Origin: Lanius collurio
Lineage: Eukaryota > Chordata > Aves > Passeriformes > Laniidae
DNA length: 64,000 bases
Assembly: GCA_020086605.1 (NCBI GenBank)
Contig: JACBWW010000047.1
Coordinates: forward strand, 3,016,330-3,080,329
Direction: 5' to 3'
Shown here: positions 1 to 13,480 of the stretch, piece after piece
Numbering within the stretch: position 1 is the stretch's first letter
Layout: every line of letters starts with the position of its first letter
Notes under the pieces: generated by a model
Told to the model about the DNA's origin: nothing
Database searches by the model: none
What the model saw: the letters and a program-made list of their open reading frames with translations, nothing else
Made by a program: the position numbers and the translations under genes

Positions 1-140
1 AGGGGGATGCCGGCCCCGAGGGGGGATGCCGGCCTTGCAGGGGGATGCCGGCCCCGAGGGGAGATGTCGGTCCTACGGGGGGATGCCGGCCCCGAAGGGG
101 GATGCCGGCCCCAAAGGGGGATGCCGGCCCTGCGGGGTCT
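1..140. repeat. 19-bp GC-rich minisatellite, cut by window start
   Basis: A unit close to GGGGATGCCGGCCCCGAAG repeats head to tail with a period of 19. The ATG inside the unit recurs at 7, 26, 45, 64, 83, 102 and 121. The copies differ by a few substitutions, for example at 64-82. The array continues beyond base 1, so its true length is unknown. Because 19 is not a multiple of 3, the repeat passes through all three frames and leaves each one open. The Gly/Pro/Ala/Arg-rich open frames here are therefore products of the repeat and not evidence of a gene. Confidence 0.93.
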
Positions 141-290
141 CTCTCGGGCGGTGCCTGCCAGGCTGGAAGCCGCAGGGCGAGGGCTCTCTGCGGGCCGGGG
201 AGGTGTTTGAAGTCGGAGGGAGCCGTTAGAAACCTCCAGCCTGCCGAAGCAGCGCTTTGCACTGCGGTCACTGCCTCCGTCTGCCTTTCT
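1..290. promoter_or_regulatory. Edge of a CpG-rich segment (possible CpG island)
   Basis: CpG dinucleotides are dense in the minisatellite and remain frequent to about 270, then drop sharply at a T-rich tract from about 288. This could be the edge of a promoter island for a neighbour to the left. IKZF2 is the expected neighbour from mammalian gene order. It could equally be CpG density contributed only by the tandem repeat. No TATA box, splice donor or coding sequence settles the question. Confidence 0.3.
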
Positions 291-3200
291 TCTTTTTTTT
301 GGTTGCGTTTCTTTTTCTTTTTCCCATCCAACTGTGTCTTAAACTGTTTCTCTCAAACACGCAGCCCCCAGAGGGGAGGGGGGGATCAACCCAAACAGAG
401 TAAAAAAACAACATATTGTCTGCGGCTGCCAGCAAGGCATCCCCTCCCTATCTCGTACTTAATGCGATAATGAATCTTCCCGTAGGAGCTTTTGTGGTTT
501 AAGGCTTACTGAATAAAAATGTAACACAGAATACACACAAAGCCACATTTTTCTCTCTCCTCCTCTTTTTTTTTTTTTTTTCCCCTTCAAAATACACATC
601 TGATCAAAAGCCAGGCTGCAATTAAAACAGAGCATAGTTTGGCTTTGGTTTTTGGTTTTTTTCCCATGCCACTAGAAAGTATTTCAGCAGCAAACGAAAG
701 CTAAGACAGTGTAAATATTTTCTACATAAGGGTAATTATACAGGTTCTACTTTATGAGTCTTTGTGCTTTAGCACTTTGACCTTTTAAACACATTTTACC
801 TTAAATTACTATGCAAATAGCTAAAAATGGTGTGTCGCACAGAAAGTTTTACCCGCTTGACAACAAAGAATGCTGGACCTGCCTTGCTCCAAGTTTCCTA
901 TCCTGGCATTCCCTGACCCCATGTGCAGCTGTGCTGCACTCCCGTGAGCATCTCCTTCACCAGGCTTAGCCTGATGAAGCCCTCAGAGCATTCCTGGGGA
1001 TGCTGGGGAGACCAGAAACAATGCATCTTTTAATGGCAGGGAAAGCCATCCAGCTGCTGCTGTCTTTGTCCAGGAATTTCAGCAACTTCCTGGCAGTGAG
1101 AAGAGCAAAGTCCTTCTGTGCCCTCTGTGCATGTGTTACTGTACTCAAGAGACTCCCTGGCTTAGCTGGAGGCCACACACCACCTAAAGGGGCAAAGATA
1201 GGGGAATGAACCCAGCTGATCCAAGTGAGGTGCATGGGAAGAGTCATGGACATCTACAAGGTCCTTCTGTCTCACCAGGGGATGGCTGGTGTCAGTCATG
1301 GCCTTTGAGAAAAAAAAGTCTGTGGGACCAGAGCATTAATTGTGTTTTCTCTCTCTTGTGCAAACCCAAGTACAAGACATTGTGCCCCTCGTTGATGCAC
1401 AGAGATCCTTTCAGTCCCTCAGTGAAGAGGGACATTCTCAGCAGGAGCTTCTCTATTTCCATCATTTAGAACATTTTCAAACGTGAAAGGAAAAAATCTT
1501 CACTCTCCATAGACCTTCCTGTAAATGAATAGTTATGGTCTTCCTTGTGGGAGAGAGATGCAGTGTCTCAGTTGTGGCCCTGACAGGAGTCACTCACTCA
1601 CAATTAAAATTAATTACATAGCTGAGAGACATTCCTGAGCCTTGCTAATAGAGAAATAATTCATTTTGATGGTCATCTTCATTTCTTCATTTCTGTCTCA
1701 ACCACAGCATGTGAGGCTGGAAGAGCATGTGTTTCACTTCAGTTAATTACACACAGATCCACGTGCCACACATTTACTCACTCAGAACTCAGTGAGCTTC
1801 ACAGGGCCTCCACCACAGCTATCTGGTCCTTGATTTTCTTGGGCCCATTTGGGAGCCCTTTCCAAAGAGAAGTGGGCACTGGGTTTTCTGGGTCTGGCAG
1901 CCATGGGGAGGTGATGTGTGGCTGACGGGGAGGTCAGGTGAGGAAACAAACCTGCTTTTGCCTCCTCAGCCTCCTCTGTTCCCAGCCAAAGACAAAATAC
2001 CAGGCAAGAGAGAGCTCGGGTCTGGCCAAGTGCAGCTGCTCTTATCTCCTTGGGTAGGAGAAGAAAGCCTTGGCAGCTGGAATTAAATCTCAAATGCCTC
2101 CAGAAAAACTTTTGCATGGGAGGCAGCCCAGAGGAGCTGCAGCTCTAGAGAAATGCCTTTGCTGCCTCAGCTCCTGCCCTCCAGAAATAAGGAAAACAAC
2201 ATTGGCCTGGTTTCCTTTGGTTGTTTCTGTCAGACCTCCTGGGGAGAGCTGCCCCATCTCTGGGCTTGCTCGTGGGACAGGGCAAGCAGGACGTGCCACC
2301 TGCAGCAACAGAGGCCAAGGAGAGGCATTATGGAAAAACTGCTGAACAGCAGGGGGACACAGCCACGGGAATAATCCATTTGAAGGCCCTTGAATTTGTG
2401 GTATCTTTGTTGTGAGTGTTTACTAAGATTGGATAAACTTCTCTTGAATGACCTAAGCAGCATCTGCAAGTCTCAGGACAGATCCAGGTATCTTCAGGAG
2501 CTAATTCTGGCCAAGCTTCCAGGAATTCCCAAGGGCCTTCTACCCCATGGGCACTCAGACACTCCCTTAGAGAGCCAATAACCAACACAAGACTTTATGA
2601 CCCATTCAGGAATTCATTTTAAACACTGATGAAATCTGAATTGAAATCAAGTGCCAGCTACAAACAAGGATTAGGACATTCCAATATCCATCATGGAGAT
2701 TCGTAGATCCCATTGAGAGCACACTGAGCTGCTGCATTATGTTTATTTTGAATTTAGAGGCTTGTGCTTAGCGACAGGTTGCCAGTGTCCATCTGTAGCT
2801 TGTTTTTTGTTTTCATCCGTGCTGCACGTTTGTGTGACAAGACGTGGGCATGTTCAGCATGGAACAAACCTGCTTGTTTTTCACCTCCAGTCTACCCACA
2901 GGGAAGGCTTGGCAGATCCTGAGCCAGCAGCACTTTCTTAAAGGCACCTGGAGAAGCTCAGCATCCCCATCCACTGCCCCAGGCAGTGGGGCCAGGCAGG
3001 AACAAGCTCTGCCCCGTGCAGGCAGCGTCCTGTGGCCAGGAGTAAAAAATCCACTGATTCCTGATACTCTAGCAGAATTGGGATGGCTTTTTCCAAATAT
3101 TTCAGCTCTAGGAGACATTAGCCTACTACACACCTAACCTCACTAAAGCAGTAAAGCTTTTGCACTGTTAAATAACAGCTGGATCCATTGACTCTGGTAC

Positions 3201-4452
3201 CTTCCCTGCAGGCCTTGAGTTGGGTATGTATTAATTATCTTGGTCAGTTAATTGAGCATGCAAATATTTTTTTTTCCCCTGCTGAGGCCTTGCCTAGCAT
3301 TTAGGAGAAACATTTAAATGTGGTAATGGCCCATCCCTGAGTGCCCCCAGCCGTTTAAACTCCAGGCTGCCATAAGCTGCCCACAGCAGACAGGATGGGG
3401 AGGCCAGGCTGGCTTAAAAGCAGATTTAAGGATTATCACAGCCCTCAAAGCAAATTCAGGAGTACATGCATGCAGCTAACAAACGAGTATGTTTGAGTGA
3501 CAAAAGAGCCTTTGTCAGTTAAAAGGAAAAGAAAAATGTAGATTATTTTAAAACAATTCCTTTAAGAGGGGAAGAGCTGGATGTTCTGCATTTGCAATGA
3601 CAAGGAGTGAGCTCTGCCTGGTCTCAAAAATAAGAGGTAAAACAATGCTCATATCCCTCTGCTGCCACTGAAAGCAAGCTGGTGCATGCATGGTGCATCT
3701 TGCAGAAACCTGAATTTTGATTTTCCTTTTCCTGCTCTCTCCTCTGCAGAGAGGAGCTTCTGATTAGGGTCCAGGGGGAAGAAGCCCCAGGTGGGTTATC
3801 ACACATGAATCCAGGGCTGCTGCATCCCTAAGGCAGGGCAGAGGCTTCACCATTCCTCACCCAAAGCCATGCCCAAGGTGCCCTTCTGCGGGTGCCAAGC
3901 ACCACACAAGGTGTGTGCTGCCGTCAGATGGCAACGTAGGAGAGCCAGAAGTTGTGCCAAGGCTCTGGCTGGGGTGGGAAAGAAAAAAAAAAGGCAAGAA
4001 AATAAAATAATCACCCACGCAGAGCAGCCTTTCCTTGCAGGCTTGCTGGCAGTGAAAAATTTGTTGGTATGCCCTGAAACAGCACCTGAGCAGCCCAGAA
4101 ATGGCAGAGAGGAGCCAAGCAGGAGGCTGCTGTGCCAGCTGCTGGCCTTGGGTGCATGTGCTTTCCTTCTGCCCCCTGCACTTTTCAGGAAAACCTTGAA
4201 AGCAGCAATCTCTCTCCCCAGACACAGAGCTAACACTTTTTAGGCTCTTCTCTTACTAAATTGAAATTGTCACAATAATTCAGGTAAGGGGAAAAAGACA
4301 TGGGCAAAGGCCTTTCAGGCAGCACACCTGGAGGAGGCTGCAGCCTGTGCTGCCTGGGAAGGTGTGTGGGAGGGGAGCAGGGAAGCAGCAAGCACACGTG
4401 GAGGGAGGAGACCAAACGTTGGAGCCAGCCTGCCCCACCTGCACTAACACCA
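290..4452. other. Intergenic sequence, no gene recognised
   Basis: Ordinary AT/GC-mixed avian intergenic DNA with T-rich runs near 288-330 and 565-585. Open frames are short and lack recognisable motifs. I see no RNA gene or mobile element that I can name. Confidence 0.6.
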
Positions 4453-4613
4453 GAGAATCCCAGACTGGTTTGGGTTGGAAGGGACCTTAATGCCCATCTC
4501 ATTCCACCCCCTGCCACGGACACCTTCCACTGTCCCAGGTTGCTCCAGGCTCCATCCAACCTGGCCTTGGACACTTCCAGGGGTGGGGCAGCCACAGCTT
4601 CTCTGGGCAACCT
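4453..4613 (-). mobile_element. CR1 LINE 3'-end fragment
   Basis: The plus strand reads as the reverse complement of the avian CR1 3' region: a block like GGTTTGGGTTGGAAGGGACC near 4466, then CACCTTCCACTGTCCCAGG, then CCATCCAACCTGGCCTTGG, then GCAGCCACAGCTTCTCTGGG. It is heavily 5'-truncated, as most bird CR1 copies are. The overlapping 159-residue minus-strand open frame at 4230-4709 is largely this element plus flank and is not a host gene. Confidence 0.93.
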
Positions 4614-7600
4614 AAGTCCCCTGGGAAATGGAAAAGTGACCAAAAAGAGGTGAAAAGAGAAACTATAGGCTACTTTTACAGCTGTTGTTTTTGCAGGAGC
4701 TACACTCAAGCTCTGCTAGGACAACTGGCAGAGGCCATGCCCAGCCATAGCTCTGCCCTGGGCTGTCACATATCCTGGCACAGTTGCCTTCCTCCCCACA
4801 CAGCCTTGCTTATGCAGAAAGAGCCTCCAAGTACCACACTTTTGGTGTTTACAGCACCTGGGGGAACAGGGCAGGGGGATATAATCTCAGATGTTTTCCA
4901 TAATAATAGCAATGCCTGGTTGTCACCCACCTGGGTTCTGGCACAAGCTCTGACAGTTTGGCCAGCAGTCCAATTTACTTGTTGACATCCTGGTAGGTCC
5001 TACCTCAGCAGAGAGCTGCTCCCTTTGATCTACACAGGGGGAGACTTGAGCAATTTCAGAGGCTCCAAGTGAACTCCTCAGAAGGTCAATCACCCCAGCA
5101 CAAGGCTGGGGAAGGGTTATGGTCTTTAATGGACTTTAACACAAGCGAGGCTTTCCTACCAGGACTGGGACTGCTCTGAGATTGGGCTCTGCAAGTCCTC
5201 TGCTGCAGAAAGCTGAGCACAGGGGACAAGTTTGTGGAATCATATCCATAATGTCATCTCTTTAGAAACAAGCAAGGCAAGAGGAGAAGCCAAAGTCACA
5301 AACCAGGAGTATTGTCTTTTACACACTATTTACACACTATTCACTCCCAGAGGATGAAGTTAGGACTTGGGTCCCGTTGTAAGGGACAGACCCCACATGC
5401 TGTGGGCAGCAGCCCCAAGCTACACTCAGTGCCAGGCTTGCACCACCAACACAGAACAGACCTCCCAGTTCTCTAAGGGGTAAATACAACAGAACCCATC
5501 AAACACCACCACAAACTCAAACTTCTCCCTCCTTCACTCAGGACACACCAAAGTGGAGTACAGGGGACTCTTTAAACCAAAGCCACTGCTCTCTTAGCAA
5601 ACCCCCTGCCTCAGGTTGCAGCTGATGGTAATTGAAAGCTGTTAATGCAACCACCTTCAGCTGCAGCCAGATCCCAAAGCCTCTCCAACACCAGGCATTT
5701 TGTCAGCATCCCAAGAGATTTCAGAGGGTTTTTTTTAGAGGCAAATGTGTACCTCTCATGGTTATGGAAATCCCTGGTTTAGCAACACTCAGCAGGCTCA
5801 AAGACCCAGAGGGAAAACAAACAGATCAATGAAAAGTCACAGTTTGGGGTGATTTTTTTTTAAAAAAATCATTGATTTAGTTTCTGCAAGGTTTGGCTCA
5901 TAAATTTTGAATACAGGGCAAAAGCCTGTATACTGAGAGTTTTGGAATCCAAACAAGGGCAAGACAATGGCAGCACCCCTCAAGCTCAGGTGCTCCTCTC
6001 GTCCCACATCCCCTCTTGTCCCTCCCAAACTCTGTTCAGCTACAGCTGTGCTGTGAGGCTGCAGTAATCACTCCTCCATAAGAGCAGGAATTAGCCAGCA
6101 GGGCTTAGATATTCCTTGCTTCATGTGGACTTTTTGGGGGTTTGTGCTGTTTTTCAGGACTTAGTAATGAGGAGTGAGCTAGAAACATGTTGGGTGTTTT
6201 TGTGATTGTTCCATCCCCACTGTGACACTGGCAAGAACAGAGTTGGGGATGAAGATGGGCTGTCAGGTCTTCATGTTTTTAATCTGTTACTGTTTGGCCA
6301 GTTATAATTTGGCTTTGTTGGTTACTGTTTTAATGCCTGGGCTGGATTGTACACTTTGGTTTGCTCTTCTTGATAGTGGAAGAGACAAAACCTGCTACTT
6401 GTTTTGCTGGATTAATACTTACAGGGTGGGTTGTTTTTTTTGGTAGTGTTTGTTTTGTTTTGCCTAAGGATGGTAGACTGAACTGAGTTTTAAGAGTTTC
6501 AAACATTATTAACCTTTATTCACAAATGGTATGAGCTTAGAGAGAATTGCTGCAGGCATTGAGTTTCCATTCCTGCACTCTGAAAGGTTTTGCTAAGTTT
6601 ACAGCACAAGGACAGAGTGACTTCTAAAGGGTTTTCAGCATCCCCAAAACCTCACATTTAAATGTAATGGGTTGGCTGTTTGAAGAAGGAACACACCCCA
6701 TCACTAATGCTTGTAAAGTCTGCAATCCTGCATCTCCCACTGACAGGCATCCTGGGCATCTGCTTCAGGCCTAGGAAATAGAAATAAATAAAACTCACAG
6801 ACTGCTCAGGCTTTAGGGAGACAGCAGAGGTTGTGTGGCACCAGTGTCCCTTCCTGCTGCTGAGCTGCAGTGGTGGGACCCCCAGGGTCCTTCACCAAGG
6901 GCTGGGGTACAGGTAAAGTAACCACAGTGATTTTATTTCATTTTCTGTGAAGAGCAGGATTGCTGAGCTCTGAAAGCTGGGGTATTGTGCCTCAGCCAAG
7001 CCCAGCTTGCTGAAATGGGTTTGGTTCACTCCTGCTCAGGGTCCACTCCCAGGAGAGTGATCACCACCCTGTTATAATCCTCCTTCTCATCCAGCACCCT
7101 CTGACAACACCTCTGTCCTGGCACCTTTCAGTGCCCCTTCCCCCACCAGAATATCCAGCAGTTTGGTTGCTACCACAGTTAACTATTATTTGAGAAGTCT
7201 GGCCAAGCTGAGGAGATGGGAACAGGGTAGCACTGATACAATAACTTAGGGGAAAAAAAATCCTCTCCCTGCTTCCATCCAAATTGTTTCACTTGTCAGG
7301 ACACCCCTCTTGTCCCATGCCCAACCCACTATTCTCAACACACTTCAAAGGCAGCTCTTTCTGAGCCCACTCCCAACATTACACACGCTTTGAAGTACCT
7401 GGGCCTCACCTTCATCACCAGCGAGGTGGTTATAAAAGGGGCCTGAGGGGAGAAAACCCCTTCATTACTAATTCTGCCTCCAGAGGCACTGCCCTCTCCT
7501 CATTTTCCTGCCACACCTTGTTAAATACCTGCAGGAAATTGCCTGCTTCCCTAGGGCTCTGCTCTCTAGGGCCTCCCACAAATGCAGAACCAGGATTAAA

Positions 7601-10600
7601 CACCATTATTGGTCTAACCTGGCTGTGTTTTCCACATGCCTGCTCTGGTACAAGGGACTGCAGGTTCTGTAGGGCAACAGACCGAGGTCCAGCTCTCACT
7701 TTCTGTAGTTTCCATCAACAAGAGGCAGCACTCTGTCAAGAAGGTAACCCTGGCTGAGGCCCAGAGCAAAACCCCACTGGAACAGGCACTGAGGCTCATT
7801 GCTGACCTCCAGCCTCACTCTTGTGGTGATGCTGAAAGACAGAACAAAGTTTTGCAGGCAGTAATTTTGCAAACATATCTTCCTCTGCCTACAGAAGAGG
7901 CACATCTTCCCTCACCCCCCATTATGAGCCAATGACTGCTGTAATTAAAAGGAAGCCAGACTGAACCAATTTGACACTCAAGCAGTTCAGATTTAAAATA
8001 CTCTCTTGAAAAAACTGCACTTTGCTGTTGAGAGGCAGCACATATGTTTATGTATGGATAATGAGCCTTTCTGGCAAGGACAATTAAGTCTCCTGGAAGC
8101 ATCTGTGGTCATTCTCCACCTGCATTTCAGAAGGAGGCTCTCTGTAAAGTATCTGCCGTTTTCTAAGGCAATTGTACCATCCTTTGTACTTGGCTCTGGT
8201 GGCTGCTACACTGATTCTATAGAAGACTATTCCTTGCCATTTTCCTGATGTGCCTTTGCATCTCAAGGGAGGATGGCATTCATCACCCAAAGTTAAGTGT
8301 ATTTTATCTTTATTTTCCTTTTACATCATATTTCTGCCTCGGACCTAATCTTGTGTTTAGTTATAAAGAAAGCACAAAGTTATAGAGAAAGCACAGCCTA
8401 AAAGACTGGATTGCCAAGTACAATTACAATTTATCCAGCAGCAATTCCTTTTAGACAGGTTTTTCCAGCCCTCCCACATGTCCCCTGTGCCAGCAAAATA
8501 ACTCAGGGGGTTTTGTAGGTGTGAAAATCCAGCAAGGGCCTGATAGGAGCTTTTTCCATGCTCAGCGAGGCAGGATGGGGCCAGCCCTGCTCAGTGACAA
8601 AAGGTCCAAATCAGATCAAGTGACATCATCCATCTTCACTTCCAAAAATAACCACATTTCTGGGTATTTATGAGAAGTTTTTTCAGCCCCCTAGGTGGGA
8701 AGCTCTTTTCCTTACCTCTGGAAAAGAGTGCTATTGCTCTCAGGCTGCCCCAGCAGACTTGGGAGAGGCCAGGGCAGGGATTCTGCTGTGCCTGCAGCCC
8801 TACATCCACATGCAGCATTTACAGCAAAAAAATGCAGCTCTGCAGGGAGATTCCCAGCAACTCTGTTGCATTTAGCCCAGCAGGCTACATCAGTTGCTTT
8901 GGATTAATTACATCATTAATTAAACCTCCCCTTGCTGCCCTGTGGAGCCAGAGCAGTGTGTCCTGGGCTTTGTTCAGGCTGGAGTCATTTGTGACACCCT
9001 TCCCCACCCAGGGAGTTTGCCAAGCCCTCTCCCTTTCCAGGAATTCCCACTTGCTGCAGCACTGGGGATGCCACAGGACTATAAATAAACAGCTCATGTG
9101 GTGAAGATGATGCACAGGTCAGAAGTTCTGTACTGGGTTGTGTTATGACAGGATGGTGATGCCCAGCCTGTACCCACACCTTCCCTAATCTTTTAAAGGA
9201 CAACTCAACAGAGAAGCAGCAAAGGAGCCCTGTGCCTGTTGCTTCTTAAAATTTATATATATATATATACACATGCTTTTGGGGCAAAGAATAATACAGC
9301 ATGGTCCTTAGGAATCCCCTTCTGAAAGAGTCTCTTCTCCACTCACAGCAATACATTTTTGGTGTAAAATACAGGTTTGTAGGAATTTTAATACCATTGT
9401 TTTTTGGGTTTTTTTTTTGAGAAGCACACTCAGGAACAACTTCCTAGCTGTGAACCCACCCATCTACTTACACTCATCTCCATCCCTTTTCCCCCTGTTA
9501 TGTTTTTGTCATCTCTAAGACGTGAAATTCTCAAGAGAAGAGTAATAGCCCTGAATGAGGGGCTTGGGAAGAGCAGACAGAGCATGTTATTAAAGGACCA
9601 ACTGCAGCACTGCACAATGAGGGCCTGCACTTAGGGAGCAGGACCATCTGAGATATTAATACCAACCAGTGCAGTTCTCCCAGTCCTCCCTCTTAACAGT
9701 TGTTTGGTTTTTTTTCTAAAAGGATTCTGCTATTTTTTCACTTTATGAAAGTTGACACTACTCTAAACTCAGGTGAAAGCAAAGGCAGCACTAAAGCATC
9801 ATTAAAAGTGATAGAAGGTTCCAGGTCAAGTTGGCTATTGCAGATAAAGCTGCTATCATCTCCTGTTAGTGACTGGGACCGAAAGCCAAGGGTTTTCATT
9901 ACACACCACGTAAGGAGTACTTTATAAATCACAATAACTCCTGACATGCAATAACATCCAGTCTTATTAATATAAACTGCAGGGATTTTTTTTAAAGTCT
10001 GCTGGCAGTAAAACCACCCCTTCCATAAAATGTTGGCATTCACACATGCCCTGCAGCTTCTCACAGCACCTTTAAGCACTAAAGATGTTCATTACCTCAT
10101 ACACTGCGAAAAAAAAGAGAGTGGGATTAGTTTGTTGCTTCAAAATAGTTCCCTCCAACTCTCCTGAAGCTGGAAGGTGCCAGATGTGAGCATCTCCCAA
10201 ACCCCAAGGGGATCTCTGCCCCAGAGCAGCCAGCCCTGGTCTCTGCTCTGCTGGTTTTAGCACCCCTGGCATGCAGGTAGGGCTGAATGCTCGGAGCCAG
10301 GGCACAAGAACAGTACTTTTCTTCTTTCCCCTTAGACACAGACACATTTTATTTTGTTACCATGTTATAAGCATGGCATCTCCCTCAAAACAGCTTTTCC
10401 ACACAGGCCATAGCCTCCCTCAGCCTAGGGGCTGCAGGTGAGACCTCCTGTGCTGCAGGGAAAGGGCTGGAGCTTCCTGGGAACCATCCAGACCCTTTAT
10501 CCCCAAAGTGCTTCTGCCAAGATGACAAGGTGTCACCTCAGGTCCCCATTGCTGAGGGGTGGCAGAGGGTGGTCCATGGCCACCAGGATCCCACAGGCTC

Positions 10601-12240
10601 CTGTCCCCCATCTTGCTGGCTCATGCAGTCCTTCCTCCTCCATGGGAGTGATTTGTGCTCAGCACCCACAATCCAAAGTTCTCCTCCCTACTGAGGCTCT
10701 ACAAATGTTTTCTTAATAAAAACCAGCATTAACACAGAAGCCATTTTACTCCAGTGCAGAGGGAACCTGTGAGCTCCTGCAAGGAGATCAGAACCAACCA
10801 GGAAGATACAGCTGGGAGACTGACAGCACCACGACCCCACTCATCCAACACACAAACAACTCTTTACAGCACATGTGTACAGCAAACACAGTGCAAGAGG
10901 CAGATGGGGTTAGAACATAACCATGAGGAAAGAGAAGAGTGTAGCTAAATTCCACTATTCCATCTTGAAAAAGGGGAGCTTTTTTTCAAGGTTCCCCCCT
11001 TCCTTATTCAAGGGAACACAACATTGTCGAAGCAGCGAGAAAATGCTACTCCTCTAAATTAACCAATACTAGAGGAAGCAGGAAAGAGATTTGAGCCTAA
11101 ATTGAGCAACAGAAGAGGGTTAGCTCAAGCTTTCCAGCATACCAGAGAGCCCCACTGCCGTTACCGGCCTGTCTGAGGAGTTTCTCTTGATGAACCCTTC
11201 CATCAGACAAATTCTGACCAGCCCAGCTACTGCCCTCCTCCCCAGAGTCACAGGAAAGCCACCACCCCTGTTCAAATACACCTTGTATTTTAGTTAAAAC
11301 ACTCGTGGGGTGTTGATCTTACAGGTTTTTGTTCCAATGCACCCCAGCTGGGCCTCATGCATACCAGCACGGAATATAGATAAGGATGGGAGAGGAAAGA
11401 CAAGCCCAAAGCCTCTTTTATTTTCAAGTGACTTTTGATGAGATATGTCAGAAATAGCGGGATCTTTTCCAGTGTCTGTCCTGCTCTGCAACAATAGCTG
11501 CTTGTTGTGCACAGTGAGTCGAGGAGATGCCAGCAGGAATGGGTTTAATACCACTTTATAAGTAAATTAATTGCTTCTAATTAGACTGCTCCACTAAGAT
11601 ATAAGTAGGAATAGTTCATCTTGCAATAAATTTTTACAACCTTTTGACACATAGCTGAAAGCCACTTTGCCTGCTTTGCTGTGCATGGAAGGAGTGGATG
11701 CTGCTTGTTCTTCCTAACAGATGCACAGCCATACACAATCTCTCTGCTTCTCTTAATTCCCAGTGCCTCTCATAGTGCAGTCAGTTTGCAACTCCAAGGT
11801 TTATTCCTCCCCCCATTGGTGGTTCCTGTAAGGTACAATCCAAGGGATTCCTGGATGTCACTTGTTGTTGCTACAGACAGAGTTCAAGCACTGTAGCAGA
11901 AGTACAAACACATTTATAAGCTTCATTTGTAATCTTCAGGGCTTTTTTTGGCAGTTTATTCTTTCTTGCTGCAGGGAATAAAACATGTTTTCTATCTGCA
12001 CCACGATGAAAAAAATGAGAAGATTTTAGTACTAATTGGATGGAAGGAACAGTGTAAAACTTAACGGAGAAAATTAATCCAGAAGGGGGAGCGAATTAAT
12101 GCACTAAAGTCCTGTGGATGTCCTAAAGAAAGCAAATGTTTACCTGCTCCGAGAATATGTACTTTGAAGGTGCCTTATCCCAGCAACAAAATTGAGAGCA
12201 GTGAAATACACCCTTCTATAAATATTTGCGCTTCAGATCA
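4614..12240. other. Intergenic sequence, no gene recognised
   Basis: Non-coding in appearance. Contents are a short perfect inverted run of T and A at about 5853-5872, a (TA)n tract at 9254, and several GC-richer patches (for example 10400-10640) without strong CpG enrichment. No recognisable exon, tRNA or retroelement was found by eye. Confidence 0.55.
9254..9269. repeat. (TA)n microsatellite
   Basis: Eight uninterrupted TA dinucleotides, followed by a short CACA run. Confidence 0.9.
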
Positions 12241-12284
12241 TCCCTTCTCAGGGGTTGTAACATCATGGCCGGGGTTATATTTCC

Positions 12285-13480
12285 TCGGTTTATTGATGCG
12301 TGTGCTCGGCCCCAGCTGGAGCCGGCATTCCCGAGAGCTGGGGCGGCTGCGGGCGGGAGGGGAGGGCGGTTCGGGGCTGCCGACAGTAGATGTCAGCATT
12401 GCCTTGTGCCTCCCCGCTGCTCCGGGCACCACTTACCGAGACACTCACACAGGCGAAATATTCAACTAATAGGCGACAGCATTTAATTCAGCTATTCTGT
12501 ATATTTCTGGGCTTTTTTTTTTTTTTTTTTTTTTAAACAAAAAAATCATGTTACCTAATGATTTAGGATGGATAAAAATGACACTGGTCTTTTCCCATCA
12601 GTTTAATGCTCTGCCAGATATGCTTTGAAGGTTTCTCTTCAACGATTTTTCACACCATATTACTGTGAGAAAGAGCATGTAGGAAATTAATAATTCTTTG
12701 TTTGACCACTCAAGGGCTGAGAAGGGAGAGTGGCCTCTCTTCTACCTTCTCCCCATCAGCCAGGGCTGTACCTCTGGCACTGTGCATCCCCTTCCCCAGC
12801 CTGGGATGCCTTTCCGAGAAACTCCCGTGCCTTGCAGGAGGCTGTTGATGCCTATTCTTAAAAGTCTGCAAACGAGTGGACAAAATACCCTCCAGCCATG
12901 CCCTCATCTTGGTTCCCTGCGGGCACTCAGTGCAGGGACAGGGACAGAGGCTCTTCCCTCTGCAGATTATTCTTCGCTTTGCATTAGGGTGGCAGCATTG
13001 GCCGCGCTATGGGGACTGGCGGCCCTGGATGCGCTCGCAGGAGCTGTGCATGCCGTGGGAGCCGGGCTGGAAGGGCTGGGCAAGCAGGGGACCGCTCAGG
13101 GACCACTGTGCTCGGGGACACCTCAAATGAGAACTACTCCGGACAGCTCTGGAATGGTTTATGGCCTGAAGTGGCCGCAGGCAGCTCTCATGTATTCAGC
13201 TGGTATTCGCTGAGCTGAATCTGAGCGTGGTGTTTGCCACGGTGAGGACGCGTGTGAGCAGCCAGCCCTCTTGTCACCGCTGCCCGCGCCTGCTTTCGGT
13301 GGCTTGGAAAGAGGAGAGAGGGAGTTTGGCGACAGAAGGTTCCTGCTGGGGTGTGGGGCAGGGATGTAGGTGACAGCTTCATCCAGAGAGCATTTGGGTG
13401 AGAGCGAAAGAAAGCGGTCACACACCCATGCTGGGTTCCCCAACCCCCTCCTGTGCTTCCCCGGGCACGGAGACAGAAAG
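12285..13480. promoter_or_regulatory. Orphan CpG-rich segment (two CpG clusters)
   Basis: CpGs are dense at about 12285-12475 (roughly 18 in 190 bases) and again at about 12960-13480 (more than two dozen). The flanking DNA is CpG-poor on both sides. The gap between the clusters holds a 22-T run. On the minus strand the first cluster contains a near-ideal splice donor, CTCG followed by GTAAGTGG, with the GT at 12436-12435. This would suit a non-coding first exon transcribed leftward, for instance an alternative first exon of IKZF2, or a lncRNA. An unmethylated enhancer island is the other possibility. A 171-residue plus-strand open frame here (12698-13213) has no recognisable domain and is probably chance in GC-rich sequence. 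Confidence 0.45.
12513..12534. repeat. Poly(T) tract
   Basis: Twenty-two consecutive T residues, followed by AAACAAAAAAA. This could be a homopolymer microsatellite or the poly(A) tail of a very old minus-strand retrocopy. No retrocopy body is evident beside it. Confidence 0.9.

Noticed and set aside
4230..4709. 159-codon minus-strand open frame
   Set aside because: A large part is the CR1 fragment at 4453-4613, and the remainder shows no domain.
12698..13213. 171-codon plus-strand open frame as a gene
   Set aside because: It lies in CpG-rich sequence where stops are rare, has no recognisable domain, and is not flanked by convincing splice or polyadenylation signals.
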